DNA from: Bacteroidia bacterium
Lineage (GTDB): Bacteria > Bacteroidota > Bacteroidia > Flavobacteriales_D > Sanyastnellaceae
Direction of reading: 5' to 3'
Length of the DNA: 63,289 nucleotides
NCBI GenBank assembly: GCA_030427925.1
Contig: JAUICJ010000016.1
Coordinates: forward strand, 1-63,289
A model generated the notes under the pieces. It was not told the origin of the DNA. It searched no databases and saw only the letters and a program-made list of their open reading frames with translations. Below are positions 1-8,046 of this stretch, piece by piece (the first letter of the stretch is position 1; each line of letters opens with the position of its first letter). The translations under genes were made by a program, and so were the position numbers.

Positions 1-497
1 CACCGCCCCCTCCCCTCCGGCGCCACCAGCAACGCCCCCACCCAAAAAACCGCCGCCAACCCCGGCGCATACGGCCGCGCAATCCCCGACTGCAACACCC
101 CCCACTCCAGCCCGCCCCAAACCGCCAGCGCCAACCACGCCGCCTCCCGCCCCGCGAGCCGCCGGACCATCAACACGAACCCCACCAACCCGAAAATCGA
201 CACCGCCAGAAACGGCCATTTCACCCAGTGTTCCGCGGTTCCGGAATGCGCGATGCCGATTTGGTCCCCCAACGCCACCCACCCCGTCAAGAAGGCCTGC
301 ACGCCCGCGGGATGCGCGTCCACCAACACCGCCTTCGTCCAGAACGACGACCACGAATCCGTCGCCGCCACCCGCAGCAGCGCCGAGAACTCGTCGTGGC
401 TGTACGTCCCCATCAGCCACGACGCCACGCGCAGCGCCACGGCCACCCCCATGACCGCCCATCCCCACCCCCGAAGCGCTTCCCGAAGTGCCTGCAT
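1..497 (-). CDS. GT-C type glycosyltransferase, N-terminal part (family 39-like), cut by the window edge
   Basis: The minus-strand frame opens with ATG at 497 and stays open to base 1, so only about 165 N-terminal residues are present. A first hydrophobic segment (about residues 14-30) is followed by a loop holding the acidic pair in SHDEF, then a DAHPAGVQ motif, a membrane segment and an ARPYAPGL motif. Acidic residues after the first membrane helix, an HPP-like motif and an RPY motif are the usual arrangement in membrane GT-C enzymes of the ArnT/PMT/GT39 type, which transfer sugars from polyprenyl-phosphate carriers outside the inner membrane. The family is inferred from this pattern; the substrate is unknown. 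The start lies about 30 bp from the divergent lipoprotein gene at 531, so the two probably share a promoter region. Confidence 0.7.
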   Translation of the reverse strand, partial: MQALREALRGWGWAVMGVAVALRVASWLMGTYSHDEFSALLRVAATDSWSSFWTKAVLVDAHPAGVQAFLTGWVALGDQIGIAHSGTAEHWVKWPFLAVSIFGLVGFVLMVRRLAGREAAWLALAVWGGLEWGVLQSGIARPYAPGLAAVFWVGALLVAPEGRGR

Positions 498-530
498 GGC
501 GCGAAGATACCGAGTGACTAACTTGCGGGC

Positions 531-953
531 ATGACCCGATGGACGACTTGGGCCGCCGCGTGCGGCATGCTGATGCTCGGCTGCTCGATGGAGGCGCAGC
601 AGGACGGAATGTGGACGGGGCACCAGGAGGCGCACCCGATGCGGATGGCCGACGGGCGGGTGCGGACGATGCCGGATGGCACGCCGATTCAGCTCGCGGG
701 CGGGACGTTCACGCTGGAACTCGCCGCCGATGGGCGCATCGCGGTGGACCGGAAGCTCGATGATGGCCGGTCGTTTTCGTACGTTGGCCAGTGCTCGCAA
801 TCCGAGGCGGGCTGGGCCTGCCAGGCGGAAGATGGCGTGGGGGTGCCGCTGGTGTTCGACCTCGTGTTCGCGGCCGATGGGCGGACGGCGGAGTACCGGT
901 CGCGGGGGTACGATCCGGCGTTTGGCCTGACTCCGGTCAGCGCAGCACCGTGA
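531..953 (+). CDS. Small secreted lipoprotein, function unknown
   Basis: This 140-residue protein begins with a short hydrophobic segment ending in LMLGCS, a lipobox with the acylated cysteine at about residue 18. The remainder is soluble and rich in short polar turns; two segments containing ADGR suggest a beta-strand-rich fold. I recognise no family. The ATG is preceded by TAACTTGCGGGC, a TAnnTTG promoter-like element almost touching the start codon. The 3' end overlaps the convergent gene 937-2439 by 17 bases. It could be a lipocalin-like or META-like envelope lipoprotein, but nothing in the sequence proves that. Confidence 0.7.
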   Translation: MTRWTTWAAACGMLMLGCSMEAQQDGMWTGHQEAHPMRMADGRVRTMPDGTPIQLAGGTFTLELAADGRIAVDRKLDDGRSFSYVGQCSQSEAGWACQAEDGVGVPLVFDLVFAADGRTAEYRSRGYDPAFGLTPVSAAP

Positions 954-2439
954 TGGTGCCCGTCAAGACCAAATCCCCGTTCCCCGTTTCAACGCGGGTC
1001 CCGTGCGCGTCCTCAACCTGAACGGGCTCGCCATCGCGCGGGATGACCAGCTGATAAAAATACGTGCCTTCCGAAGCCGCAACGGGTCCGTCCACCGATG
1101 GGCTCCACCCCGCGCTCGTGCCGAAATCGCCGTGCTCGAAGACGGCATCGCCCCACCGATTCCAAATCGTAACCCGGCTCCGGGGCCAGTTGTCCAGCCC
1201 GTCCACCCGGAAGGCGTTGTTCACCGCATCCCCGTTCCCCGGCGTGATGGCGTTGGGAATGAACAAACCACAATCCTCCGCCATCACGTAAAACGCCCCC
1301 GCCGCCGAGAAACACGGAGGAACCGTTTCCAGCACAACCTCGTACAGCCCGTCCTCCTCCACGAGCCACGCCCCGCCTTCCGCCAGCCATTCCGGACTCA
1401 TGCCCCCGCCCGCATCGGCGTACCAATTCCACGTGTATTCCTGGCCGGCAGGTTGCTCGGCCCCGCCTTCAACATGCAGCACGACCGGCTCTCCTTCGCA
1501 GTGCATCACGTCGACTTGGCCCCAGCCCACGGGGGGCGTCAGGACGTCGATCATCAGGTCGAATTGGCCCGTCCCCAGGTTGCCGCACGGGTCTTCGACC
1601 GAGCCCGCCACCTCCGTGAACATCAGGTTGTACGCGCCGGATTGCGCCAGCGGATCCGAAGGGGTCAGCAGGAAGGTGGAACACAGTTCGCCGCTGGGGT
1701 TGATGGGCACGATGGGAGCCAAATCCACTTCCACCGCCCCCGGACCGAACAACGCAAAATCCGCCACTTCCACCGTGGACAGCAGCACCGGCTCGGTAAG
1801 CGTCACGAGCAATTCGGAGGCATCGCACGGCACTTCCACGTCCGCAATCCCCGGCGGCACACCGTCGTACAGGCTCGCCGTGGAGAATCCGAAATCGAGG
1901 GTGTAGCCGTACGGGCTCTGCGTCCAGTTCATGACGACCAGTGCGTACGTCGAACCGGCCACAACCGGCAGGTCCGCATTGAACGCCGGCCCGTTCAGGT
2001 TCCCGGGACCGATCGATGAACCCGTCCCTCCCATGGCCGAAGACATTCCGGTCGCACCGTTGTCACCGAATTCTCCAAAGGAATTGCACTCCACCTCGGG
2101 CGAGGCGCCGCCCGGACCGATGCCTTCGCAGCCGCCATCCGTGATGTCGAAGACGGCCCAGTCGTAATCGTCGGCGACTTGGTTCGGCGTGAGGATGAAG
2201 CTGAGGTAGCCGGATTCTTGAACCGTGAAGGTGTACCAAACACTCGGGTACTCCGTGCCGGCATTGCATTCGCCCGTGTACTCGAACACATCGCCCGTGC
2301 TGAAGGAGGCGTTTTCCTCGCTGTACCAATCGCCGCAGAGGACGATGGCGCCTTCGCAGTCGGCTGTGGTTTGGCCTGAGCCGACCGAAACTCCCCCCAT
2401 GATGCCGCAGAGGGCGGCCACGTACATCCGGATTCGCAT
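937..2439 (-). CDS. Secreted protein with C-terminal gliding-motility/T9SS type B sorting domain
   Basis: This protein has 500 residues if the ATG at 2439 (MRIRMYVA, followed by a signal peptide ending near GSGQ) is used. An upstream in-frame ATG at 2466 would add nine residues that do not fit a signal peptide. The N-terminal half (about 20-190) is Cys-containing, with WYTF and an SGYLSF-like strand, as in the sugar-binding-like modules common in Bacteroidota gliding proteins. The middle resembles Ig-like domains. The last 95 or so residues contain FIPNAITPGNGDAVNNAF and IWNRWGDAVF, the hallmark of CHU_C/TIGR04131 (type B T9SS sorting) domains. It should be exported by T9SS to the cell surface. 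It lies just downstream of the TPR/LuxR-type regulator on the same strand. Confidence 0.88.
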   Translation of the reverse strand: MRIRMYVAALCGIMGGVSVGSGQTTADCEGAIVLCGDWYSEENASFSTGDVFEYTGECNAGTEYPSVWYTFTVQESGYLSFILTPNQVADDYDWAVFDITDGGCEGIGPGGASPEVECNSFGEFGDNGATGMSSAMGGTGSSIGPGNLNGPAFNADLPVVAGSTYALVVMNWTQSPYGYTLDFGFSTASLYDGVPPGIADVEVPCDASELLVTLTEPVLLSTVEVADFALFGPGAVEVDLAPIVPINPSGELCSTFLLTPSDPLAQSGAYNLMFTEVAGSVEDPCGNLGTGQFDLMIDVLTPPVGWGQVDVMHCEGEPVVLHVEGGAEQPAGQEYTWNWYADAGGGMSPEWLAEGGAWLVEEDGLYEVVLETVPPCFSAAGAFYVMAEDCGLFIPNAITPGNGDAVNNAFRVDGLDNWPRSRVTIWNRWGDAVFEHGDFGTSAGWSPSVDGPVAASEGTYFYQLVIPRDGEPVQVEDAHGTRVETGNGDLVLTGTITVLR

Positions 2440-2444
2440 GAGGG

Positions 2445-2451
2445 GAATATA
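2445..2451 (-). promoter_or_regulatory. TAnnTTG-like -7 element (TATATTC) before the type B protein
   Basis: Read on the minus strand, TATATTC lies five bases upstream of the ATG at 2439. Bacteroidota vegetative promoters use TAnnTTTG at -7, so transcription here would begin at or within a few bases of the start codon. The element supports 2439 over 2466 as the true start. Confidence 0.45.
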
Positions 2452-2458
2452 CTGAAAA

Positions 2459-3961
2459 TCAGCCACCCATGTTCTCCAGCACCCAGGATTTCAAGGAAAC
2501 CGATTCGGGGAGCCCCAACTTCTTTCGGACACTGCTCCGCAGGTTGTAGATGTGCGATTTCGTGCAACCGAGCAGCTTCGCGCACTCCTGAGCATTGTAG
2601 GATTTGCCGATGAGCTGCAGCAGCTTGATTTCCGTCGGGGTCAAATCCACGTCCACCATGATGCGGCTGAGGGAATCGTTTTGGCGCGCTTCCAACAGCT
2701 CGCGCAATTCGGCCAAATGCAGCAGGGCTTCTTCGCCACCCGATTGGTTCACCAACGCTTCCCGAATCGCCTGAACCGACTTGTGATCCGCATCGCTGAA
2801 CTCCATGCGCTCCGCGGCCCCGCGGCGCTTCACTTTCCTCATGATGGCGTACACCCAAGCACCGCCGACCATCAAAACCACCACCATCAAACTCCCCATC
2901 AGCAAGGCATTCCAACGCTGTTCTTCGGCCAGTTTTTGTTCCAACCTTGTTTGCAAAATGGACACCGGACGGCTGTCGCTCACCACAGCCTCCAGCCTTC
3001 GGGCCAAATCGAACCCCCGCCGCGCAATGACCCACTTCACCGAAAGCGGCAGCCGCCCGAGCTCCGAACTGCGACCATCGTCGAACAGATCCACGAGGTA
3101 ACTCGGAACGGACTCCAATTTCGAGGCCAATTCGTCCGCTGAGAAATTCGCTCGGTGCGCGATGAACGCTTCATAATCGTCCATCAACAACAGGTACTTC
3201 CAGTAAGCAACGATGGCATAATCCGGCACCTCCACCAATCCGACCGCCTCCCGCTCCCGCATCACGTTCAACGCGGCCTCTTCGTGTCCTTGCATCGTTT
3301 CCGCAATGAGCATGTTCCAGTACAACATGTCCAGCGCCGTCGTGTCCTTCACGTCCAACGTGAGCCCGATTTCAAAGAAGGAACGCACTTCTGCGTACCG
3401 ACTCTTCAAGTTCAAGATCGAGACGATGTTGTTGAGGGTCATCAAGTTGACCTGCTCTCCTTGGTGTTTCAACGCCCGCTCGTAGTGGAATTGAGCGGAG
3501 TCCAATTCGCCTTCACGCTGCCAACAAGCGCCGATGTTTTCCATGGCCTTGACGCGATTCAATTCACTTCCGTTTTCTACGACCTGCTGCCAAATCTCCC
3601 GTGCGGTGGCATAATCCTGATCGGAAAATGCCAACACTGCGCGCTGGAACTCCATTCGAGGCAACTGACGCAAACACTCCGGGCGTTGATCGAACAATGC
3701 GTGCGCTCTTTCGAGGTCTCCCGAAGCCAGCGCAATCCGGACGAGCGCGAAGGTGCCCGCCGCAAAAGGTGCGCAGCGGCCCGACTCCTCAGCCGACCTC
3801 ATCATGCGCTCTCCCGCTTCCCGAAACGCCTCCCGGTCATCAGCGGGCATGGCTTCAACCAAATCCTCCACCTCTTGGATCAATTCCAAGTCCAACTCTT
3901 GGGCCCCAACACACGTCGATGTCATGATTAGAAACATGACAAATGATAGCTTCCTGAACAT
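2459..3961 (-). CDS. Membrane-anchored TPR protein with C-terminal LuxR-type DNA-binding domain
   Basis: A 500-residue protein. A signal peptide/anchor (MFRKLSFVMFLIMTSTCVGA) is followed by helical TPR-like repeats (about 60-330), a single membrane segment near residues 347-370, a basic cytoplasmic linker (KVKRRG), and a C-terminal helix-turn-helix (about 438-495) with LTPTEIKLLQ and CTKSHIYNLRSSVRKKLGL. This layout (periplasmic TPR sensor, one membrane helix, LuxR/GerE-type output) is a known one-component regulator design in Bacteroidota. The input signal and target genes are unknown. The stop sits 20 bases from the start of the T9SS gene 937-2439 (it overlaps only the alternative longer start), so the latter may be a target or an operon partner. 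Confidence 0.85.
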   Translation of the reverse strand: MFRKLSFVMFLIMTSTCVGAQELDLELIQEVEDLVEAMPADDREAFREAGERMMRSAEESGRCAPFAAGTFALVRIALASGDLERAHALFDQRPECLRQLPRMEFQRAVLAFSDQDYATAREIWQQVVENGSELNRVKAMENIGACWQREGELDSAQFHYERALKHQGEQVNLMTLNNIVSILNLKSRYAEVRSFFEIGLTLDVKDTTALDMLYWNMLIAETMQGHEEAALNVMREREAVGLVEVPDYAIVAYWKYLLLMDDYEAFIAHRANFSADELASKLESVPSYLVDLFDDGRSSELGRLPLSVKWVIARRGFDLARRLEAVVSDSRPVSILQTRLEQKLAEEQRWNALLMGSLMVVVLMVGGAWVYAIMRKVKRRGAAERMEFSDADHKSVQAIREALVNQSGGEEALLHLAELRELLEARQNDSLSRIMVDVDLTPTEIKLLQLIGKSYNAQECAKLLGCTKSHIYNLRSSVRKKLGLPESVSLKSWVLENMGG

Positions 3962-4027
3962 GATATAAATTTACGTCATGATGAAGCAAGTCTGACACAA
4001 CCCCGCATGCGAACGTGAAATTGGCAG

Positions 4028-4034
4028 TATATTG
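4028..4034 (+). promoter_or_regulatory. TAnnTTG -7 element before the M12B metalloprotease
   Basis: TATATTG, followed by ATTGC and then the ATG at 4040, matches the Bacteroidota -7 consensus at a spacing that would give a leaderless or near-leaderless message. No clear -33 element was seen. Confidence 0.45.
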
Positions 4035-4039
4035 ATTGC

Positions 4040-6241
4040 ATGATTTCAATGACACGCCTCTCCGCCCTGTTTGGGGCGGTGGTTCTTTTCGTCCAAGTTC
4101 AAGCTCAATGCACGGAACTCGATGTGGCGCTGTTTTCAGCGGCACCTGTTGAATCGGTGGCCCATTTGCGCCCCTTGACCCATCACCCGGAACAGACCGT
4201 TTTTCTGGAGCTTCACGGGGAGGCCATGCGGCAAGTCAGGGAGGCAAAACCGACGCAATTGACCACCGTGTTCCCCGGTCCAAATGGGGCCAAATGGGGC
4301 TTGGAGTGGGAACGCTTTTCGGCCTACAAACCCGACTTCAAAATCAGCCGCATGACACCGGCTGGGGCCATCGTGGAAGCGTATCAACCCCAACTTTTGA
4401 CGTACTCCTTGAAATCCAAAGAAGGGAGCGGAACCCTCGTTTTCCTCGAAAACGAAATCATGGGAACGTTCAGCGTTCGGGGGCAAGGCTACGAAATCAC
4501 CCGAACGGACGATGGGCACTACGCCCTGTTCCCGCTCGCCGATGCGAACCACGGCTTGACGTTTTCGTGTGGGGTGAGCGAGTTGGCGGAGCACCAGGAA
4601 GCGAAGATCAAGGAGCAGTCGGCTTCCAAGAGCGTCGTTGCGGAGTGCGTGGAGGTGGCGCTGGATGTGGACTTCCATACGTTTGGGTTGTTCGGCTCGG
4701 ATTGCGGGCCTGCGGTCGAGTGGGCGCTGGCGATGCTGGCCGGGGTGCACACGATTTACGATGCGGAGCTGGCGAACTTGATTGATTTGCAGGCGACGTA
4801 TGTGAACGTTTGGGAGGTGACGGACCCGTATGCGGCGGTGACCAACAACGGAGGGGGCGTGTTGGATGCGTTCCGGGTGGAGTGGGCGACGAATCCGGAT
4901 TTGGCTTTCATCCCGCGGGACATCACGCACCTGCTGACGCGGCGGACGAACACGGGCACCGGCGGCATCGCCTACCTCGATGTGACGTGCTACCAAGATT
5001 ATGCCTTCGGTTTGTCCTCGTACCTCAATGGCGGCAGCACCTACATCCCCGGAACGTACGCGTGGAACCTCAACGTGGTGGCGCACGAGCTCGGGCACAA
5101 CTTCGGGGCGAACCACACGCACTGGTGCGGCTGGAGCACGGGGCCCATCGACAACTGCTACGACATCGAAGGCAGCTGCAGCGGCTACACGAACAACGTG
5201 CAGGCGCAGGTGGGGACCATCATGAGCTATTGCCATGCCATCAGCGGCGGCTCGGTGAACCTGGTGTTCCACCCGACGGTGGAGAACGAGGCGCTGATTC
5301 CGACCATCAATGGAGACGGGTCCTGCTTCGGCGGGTGTGCGGCGTTCACTTCGAGCTGCGCGTACTACGGCTGCACGGATCCGACGGCGTGCAATTACTC
5401 AGCGGAAGCCATCGAGGACGACGGGTCATGCACCGTACTGGACAGCTGTGGGATTTGCGGCGGAGACGGGACGGCGTGCATTGGGTGCATGGATGAGTTG
5501 GCTTGCAATTACAGCGATTTGGTGACGATCGATGACGGGTCGTGTTACTACGGTCCGGCAGGAGGGCCGTGCGATTGCGGGGATGGGTTTACGCTTTCCG
5601 CTACGCTGTCGGGATCGGACACGCTGACCACGACGATGACGGGGAGCGGGTACATTTCGTCGTTGGAGGTGACCTTGGATTTCACCTATTTCAATGACCA
5701 AAGCTGGGCTTCCGAAGTGGTCCTGTTCATCGAATCACCGGACGGGCAGTGCATCGAAATCGGCGGTTACGAGAACGCCTTCGGTTGTGCGAACACGTAT
5801 TCGTGGCCCGCGAGCTGGGCGGTGGTTGGCAGCAATCAGTATTCCACGACCATTGCGCTGTTCGAGCCCATCGGCGGCATCGGCACGTGGACGTTGGGAC
5901 TGGGCAACGGCTGGGCCGGTTCAACGAACGCGGGCTACGTGCTCGACGTGACGCCGAACGCGTTCTGCGCGTTCGACTTGGTCGACGGCTGCACGGATGT
6001 GACGGCGTGCAACTACGATGCGGGGGCTACGGTGGACGATGGGACGTGCGTGCCTGCGCCGTGCGGCGGAGGCTGCCCCGGCGACTTGAATGGGGACGGG
6101 CAGGTGACGGTGGCAGATGTGCTGGTGCTGCTCGGGGATTTCGGTTGCGAGGGCAGCTGCGCGGGCGATGCGAACTCGGACGGCATGACGAACATCAGCG
6201 ACTTGTTGGTGTTGCTGTCGGCCTTCGGGGTGCCGTGTTGA
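4040..6241 (+). CDS. Secreted M12B (reprolysin-like) zinc metalloprotease with P domain and C-terminal dockerin-like pair
   Basis: A 733-residue protein; ATG 4049 is an alternative start. After the signal peptide and a pro-region comes a metzincin catalytic domain with the zinc motif [11 protein letters not shown] (H349, H353, H359) and a plausible Met-turn (TIMSYCH). Then follow two Cys-rich modules of the [15 protein letters not shown] type (about 444-505), a beta-rich domain resembling the proprotein-convertase P domain (about 515-645), a third [10 protein letters not shown] module (about 651) and a terminal pair of Ca-binding-like loops (679-733). The enzyme should be an extracellular protease. 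It lacks a recognisable T9SS type A or B C-terminal domain; the dockerin-like pair occupies that position. The gene faces, and nearly touches, the AlkD-like gene. Confidence 0.9.
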   Translation: MISMTRLSALFGAVVLFVQVQAQCTELDVALFSAAPVESVAHLRPLTHHPEQTVFLELHGEAMRQVREAKPTQLTTVFPGPNGAKWGLEWERFSAYKPDFKISRMTPAGAIVEAYQPQLLTYSLKSKEGSGTLVFLENEIMGTFSVRGQGYEITRTDDGHYALFPLADANHGLTFSCGVSELAEHQEAKIKEQSASKSVVAECVEVALDVDFHTFGLFGSDCGPAVEWALAMLAGVHTIYDAELANLIDLQATYVNVWEVTDPYAAVTNNGGGVLDAFRVEWATNPDLAFIPRDITHLLTRRTNTGTGGIAYLDVTCYQDYAFGLSSYLNGGSTYIPGTYAWNLNVVAHELGHNFGANHTHWCGWSTGPIDNCYDIEGSCSGYTNNVQAQVGTIMSYCHAISGGSVNLVFHPTVENEALIPTINGDGSCFGGCAAFTSSCAYYGCTDPTACNYSAEAIEDDGSCTVLDSCGICGGDGTACIGCMDELACNYSDLVTIDDGSCYYGPAGGPCDCGDGFTLSATLSGSDTLTTTMTGSGYISSLEVTLDFTYFNDQSWASEVVLFIESPDGQCIEIGGYENAFGCANTYSWPASWAVVGSNQYSTTIALFEPIGGIGTWTLGLGNGWAGSTNAGYVLDVTPNAFCAFDLVDGCTDVTACNYDAGATVDDGTCVPAPCGGGCPGDLNGDGQVTVADVLVLLGDFGCEGSCAGDANSDGMTNISDLLVLLSAFGVPC
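6074..6238 (+). other. Cys-bracketed double dockerin-like C-terminal module (M12B protease)
   Basis: This stretch codes for two loops, [12 protein letters not shown] and [12 protein letters not shown]. Both carry D/N at Ca-binding positions 1, 3, 5 and 12, as in type I dockerins, and both are followed by a Leu-rich helix ending in FG. Cysteines open the module (CPGD), separate the loops (FGCEGSC) and close it (VPC). The same layout ends the proteins encoded at 50748-54440 and 54522-56378. Confidence 0.7.
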
Positions 6242-6242
6242 G

Positions 6243-6944
6243 CTAGCCGTTTTTCTTGCCGGTTTCGAGCTTGCGACGAACTTCGCGGAGGACGCGGGGG
6301 GCGAGTTGGGGGGCGTATGCTTCGAGGAAGGCACGGACGGCCGAAGGGTCCCACGGGGCGAGTTGACGGAGGGCCCAACTGAGGGCTTTGACGACGAGGT
6401 CGTGGCGGTCGGTGACGGCGGTTGCGGCGATGGCGAGGGTTCGGGGGGTGTCGCCGTGGCCGCCGCGCGATTTCAGGTTGAGGGCGACGGTCATGGTCAG
6501 GGCGAGGCGGCGCATGAACGGGTCGGCGTGGGTGGCGAGGTCGTGGGCGAAGGCGTCGTCGAGGCGGCCGAGGCGCCAGGCCGGGCCGAGGACGCGCGGA
6601 CCGAGGGTGTCCACGGTGACCCAGTTGTCGAGGCCGCGCAAGAGCGAGCGGGCTTGGGCGGGCGTGAGGGCTTCGAGGGTGGGGCGGTGCCGGGCGATCA
6701 GGTCGAACGCGACGAGGGAGGTTTCGAAGGTTTCGAGGTCGAGGAGGGCGTGGAGGAGGTGCCAGCGGGCGTCGGGCGGGAGGGGCTTGAAGGCGCGCAG
6801 GGCTTCGGCCGTGGTGGCGTTGACGTCGGGCATGGTCACCCCGAGGACGTGGAGGGCCGTGGGCGCGTATTCGAGGGAGTGGGCGCGGCGCGTGGGGTCG
6901 GCGTGGAGGGTGAGGGCGGAAAGGATTTGGCCTGCGAGGTGCAT
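6243..6944 (-). CDS. DNA alkylation repeat (AlkD-like) protein
   Basis: About 233 residues from ATG 6944 (MHLAGQIL); ATG 6971 is possible but would overlap the divergent gene. The protein is almost entirely helical, with repeating segments such as WHLLHALLDLETFET, MRRLALTMTVALN and ALSWALRQLAPWDPSAV. This is the HEAT-like pattern of the DNA alkylation repeat family, in which AlkD excises bulky alkylated bases. A start shortly before the ADPTRRAHSLEY segment and the late GVTMPD motif fit that family. I cannot confirm the catalytic Trp/Asp/Arg set by eye, so enzyme activity is uncertain. It is divergent from the TIGR03032 gene with only 25 bases between the starts. Confidence 0.7.
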   Translation of the reverse strand: MHLAGQILSALTLHADPTRRAHSLEYAPTALHVLGVTMPDVNATTAEALRAFKPLPPDARWHLLHALLDLETFETSLVAFDLIARHRPTLEALTPAQARSLLRGLDNWVTVDTLGPRVLGPAWRLGRLDDAFAHDLATHADPFMRRLALTMTVALNLKSRGGHGDTPRTLAIAATAVTDRHDLVVKALSWALRQLAPWDPSAVRAFLEAYAPQLAPRVLREVRRKLETGKKNG

Positions 6945-6969
6945 GGCCGCAAAGGAAGTAATTTGCGGC

Positions 6970-8046
6970 ATGTCCACCGCATCCCCCTTCAGCTGCCGGT
7001 ACGCGCCCGAATTCGCGCGGTTGCTCGACCAACTCGGCGCGTCGCTCGTCCTGTCCACCTACCAAGCCGGCAAGCTCGTCTTCTTCTCGCCCAACGGCGC
7101 GGGCAGGTTGCGGCAGCTGCCGCGGAGCATGGACCGGGCGATGGGCGTGGCGGAGGACGCGGACCGGGAAATGCTCGCGGTGGCGTGTCGGGATCGGGTG
7201 CACGTGTTTCGGAACTCGCGGGATTTGGCGGGGGCGTACCCGAAGGGGCCGGGGAAGTACGATGCGCTGTACATGCCGCGGGGGACGTACTACACGGGGC
7301 CGCTCGATGTGCACGACCTGCACTTCGGGGCGGACGGGGCGTTGTACGCGGTGAACACGTTGTTTTCCTGCATCATGCGGGTGGGGATGGCGCACAGCTT
7401 TGAGTCGGTTTGGGTGCCGCCGTTTGTGGACAAGGTGGCGCCGGAGGACCGGTGTCACTTGAACGGGCTGGCGATGGAAGAAGGGCGGCCGCGGTTTGCG
7501 ACGGCGTTCAATCGGGGGAACGCGGCGCGGAGTTGGCGGGAGGGGGATTTGACGGCGAGCGGGGTGGTGATGGACGTGGTGGCAAACCGCGTGCTCGCGG
7601 AAGGGCTGGGCATGCCGCACTCCCCCACCCTCGTGGGCGGCGAGCTGTACGTGCTGGAATCGGCGAAGGGCGCGCTGACGCGGGTCGATCGGGAGACCGG
7701 GGAGACCGAGGAGGTGGCGCGGTTTGGTGGGTTCGTGCGCGGGGTGGCGCAGGCGGGCGAGTTCCTGTTCATCGGGCTGTCGAAGGTGCGCAAGTCGTCG
7801 AAGACCTTCGGGGCCATCGCGCAGGCGTTCGAGCGCGACGTGGCGGGCGTCATCGCGTTCCATTTGCCGTCGCGCCGCACGGTGGGCAGGCTGGAGTATG
7901 AGCAGTCGGTCGAGGAGATTTATGATGTGCATATCTTGCAGGCCAAATCCCGCCCCAACCTCCTCTCCCCCGACGACCCCCTCCAATCGGACGGCGTGAC
8001 GACGGTGGAGACGACGTTTTGGCGCAAACACCAGCCCGACGCATGA
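6970..8046 (+). CDS. TIGR03032 family protein (possible beta-propeller), function unknown
   Basis: A 358-residue protein starting MSTASPFSCRY. It carries the conserved segments LVLSTYQAGKLVFF, VHDLHFG, VNTLFSC, CHLNGLAM and PHSPTLVGGELYVLES that characterise TIGR03032. The repeated strand-turn-strand pattern suggests a six-bladed beta-propeller. The family's reaction is not established; in other bacteria it often lies near glycan or tetratricopeptide genes. No signal peptide is visible, so a cytoplasmic location is likely. Its TGA overlaps the next ATG (ATGA), implying translational coupling to the secreted FG-GAP protein. The start is divergent from the AlkD-like gene. Confidence 0.85.
   Translation: MSTASPFSCRYAPEFARLLDQLGASLVLSTYQAGKLVFFSPNGAGRLRQLPRSMDRAMGVAEDADREMLAVACRDRVHVFRNSRDLAGAYPKGPGKYDALYMPRGTYYTGPLDVHDLHFGADGALYAVNTLFSCIMRVGMAHSFESVWVPPFVDKVAPEDRCHLNGLAMEEGRPRFATAFNRGNAARSWREGDLTASGVVMDVVANRVLAEGLGMPHSPTLVGGELYVLESAKGALTRVDRETGETEEVARFGGFVRGVAQAGEFLFIGLSKVRKSSKTFGAIAQAFERDVAGVIAFHLPSRRTVGRLEYEQSVEEIYDVHILQAKSRPNLLSPDDPLQSDGVTTVETTFWRKHQPDA

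Noticed and set aside
6013-8031. Minus-strand ORF of 672 codons
   Set aside because: It overlaps the protease end, the AlkD-like gene and the TIGR03032 gene and is Pro/Arg/His-rich without domains.
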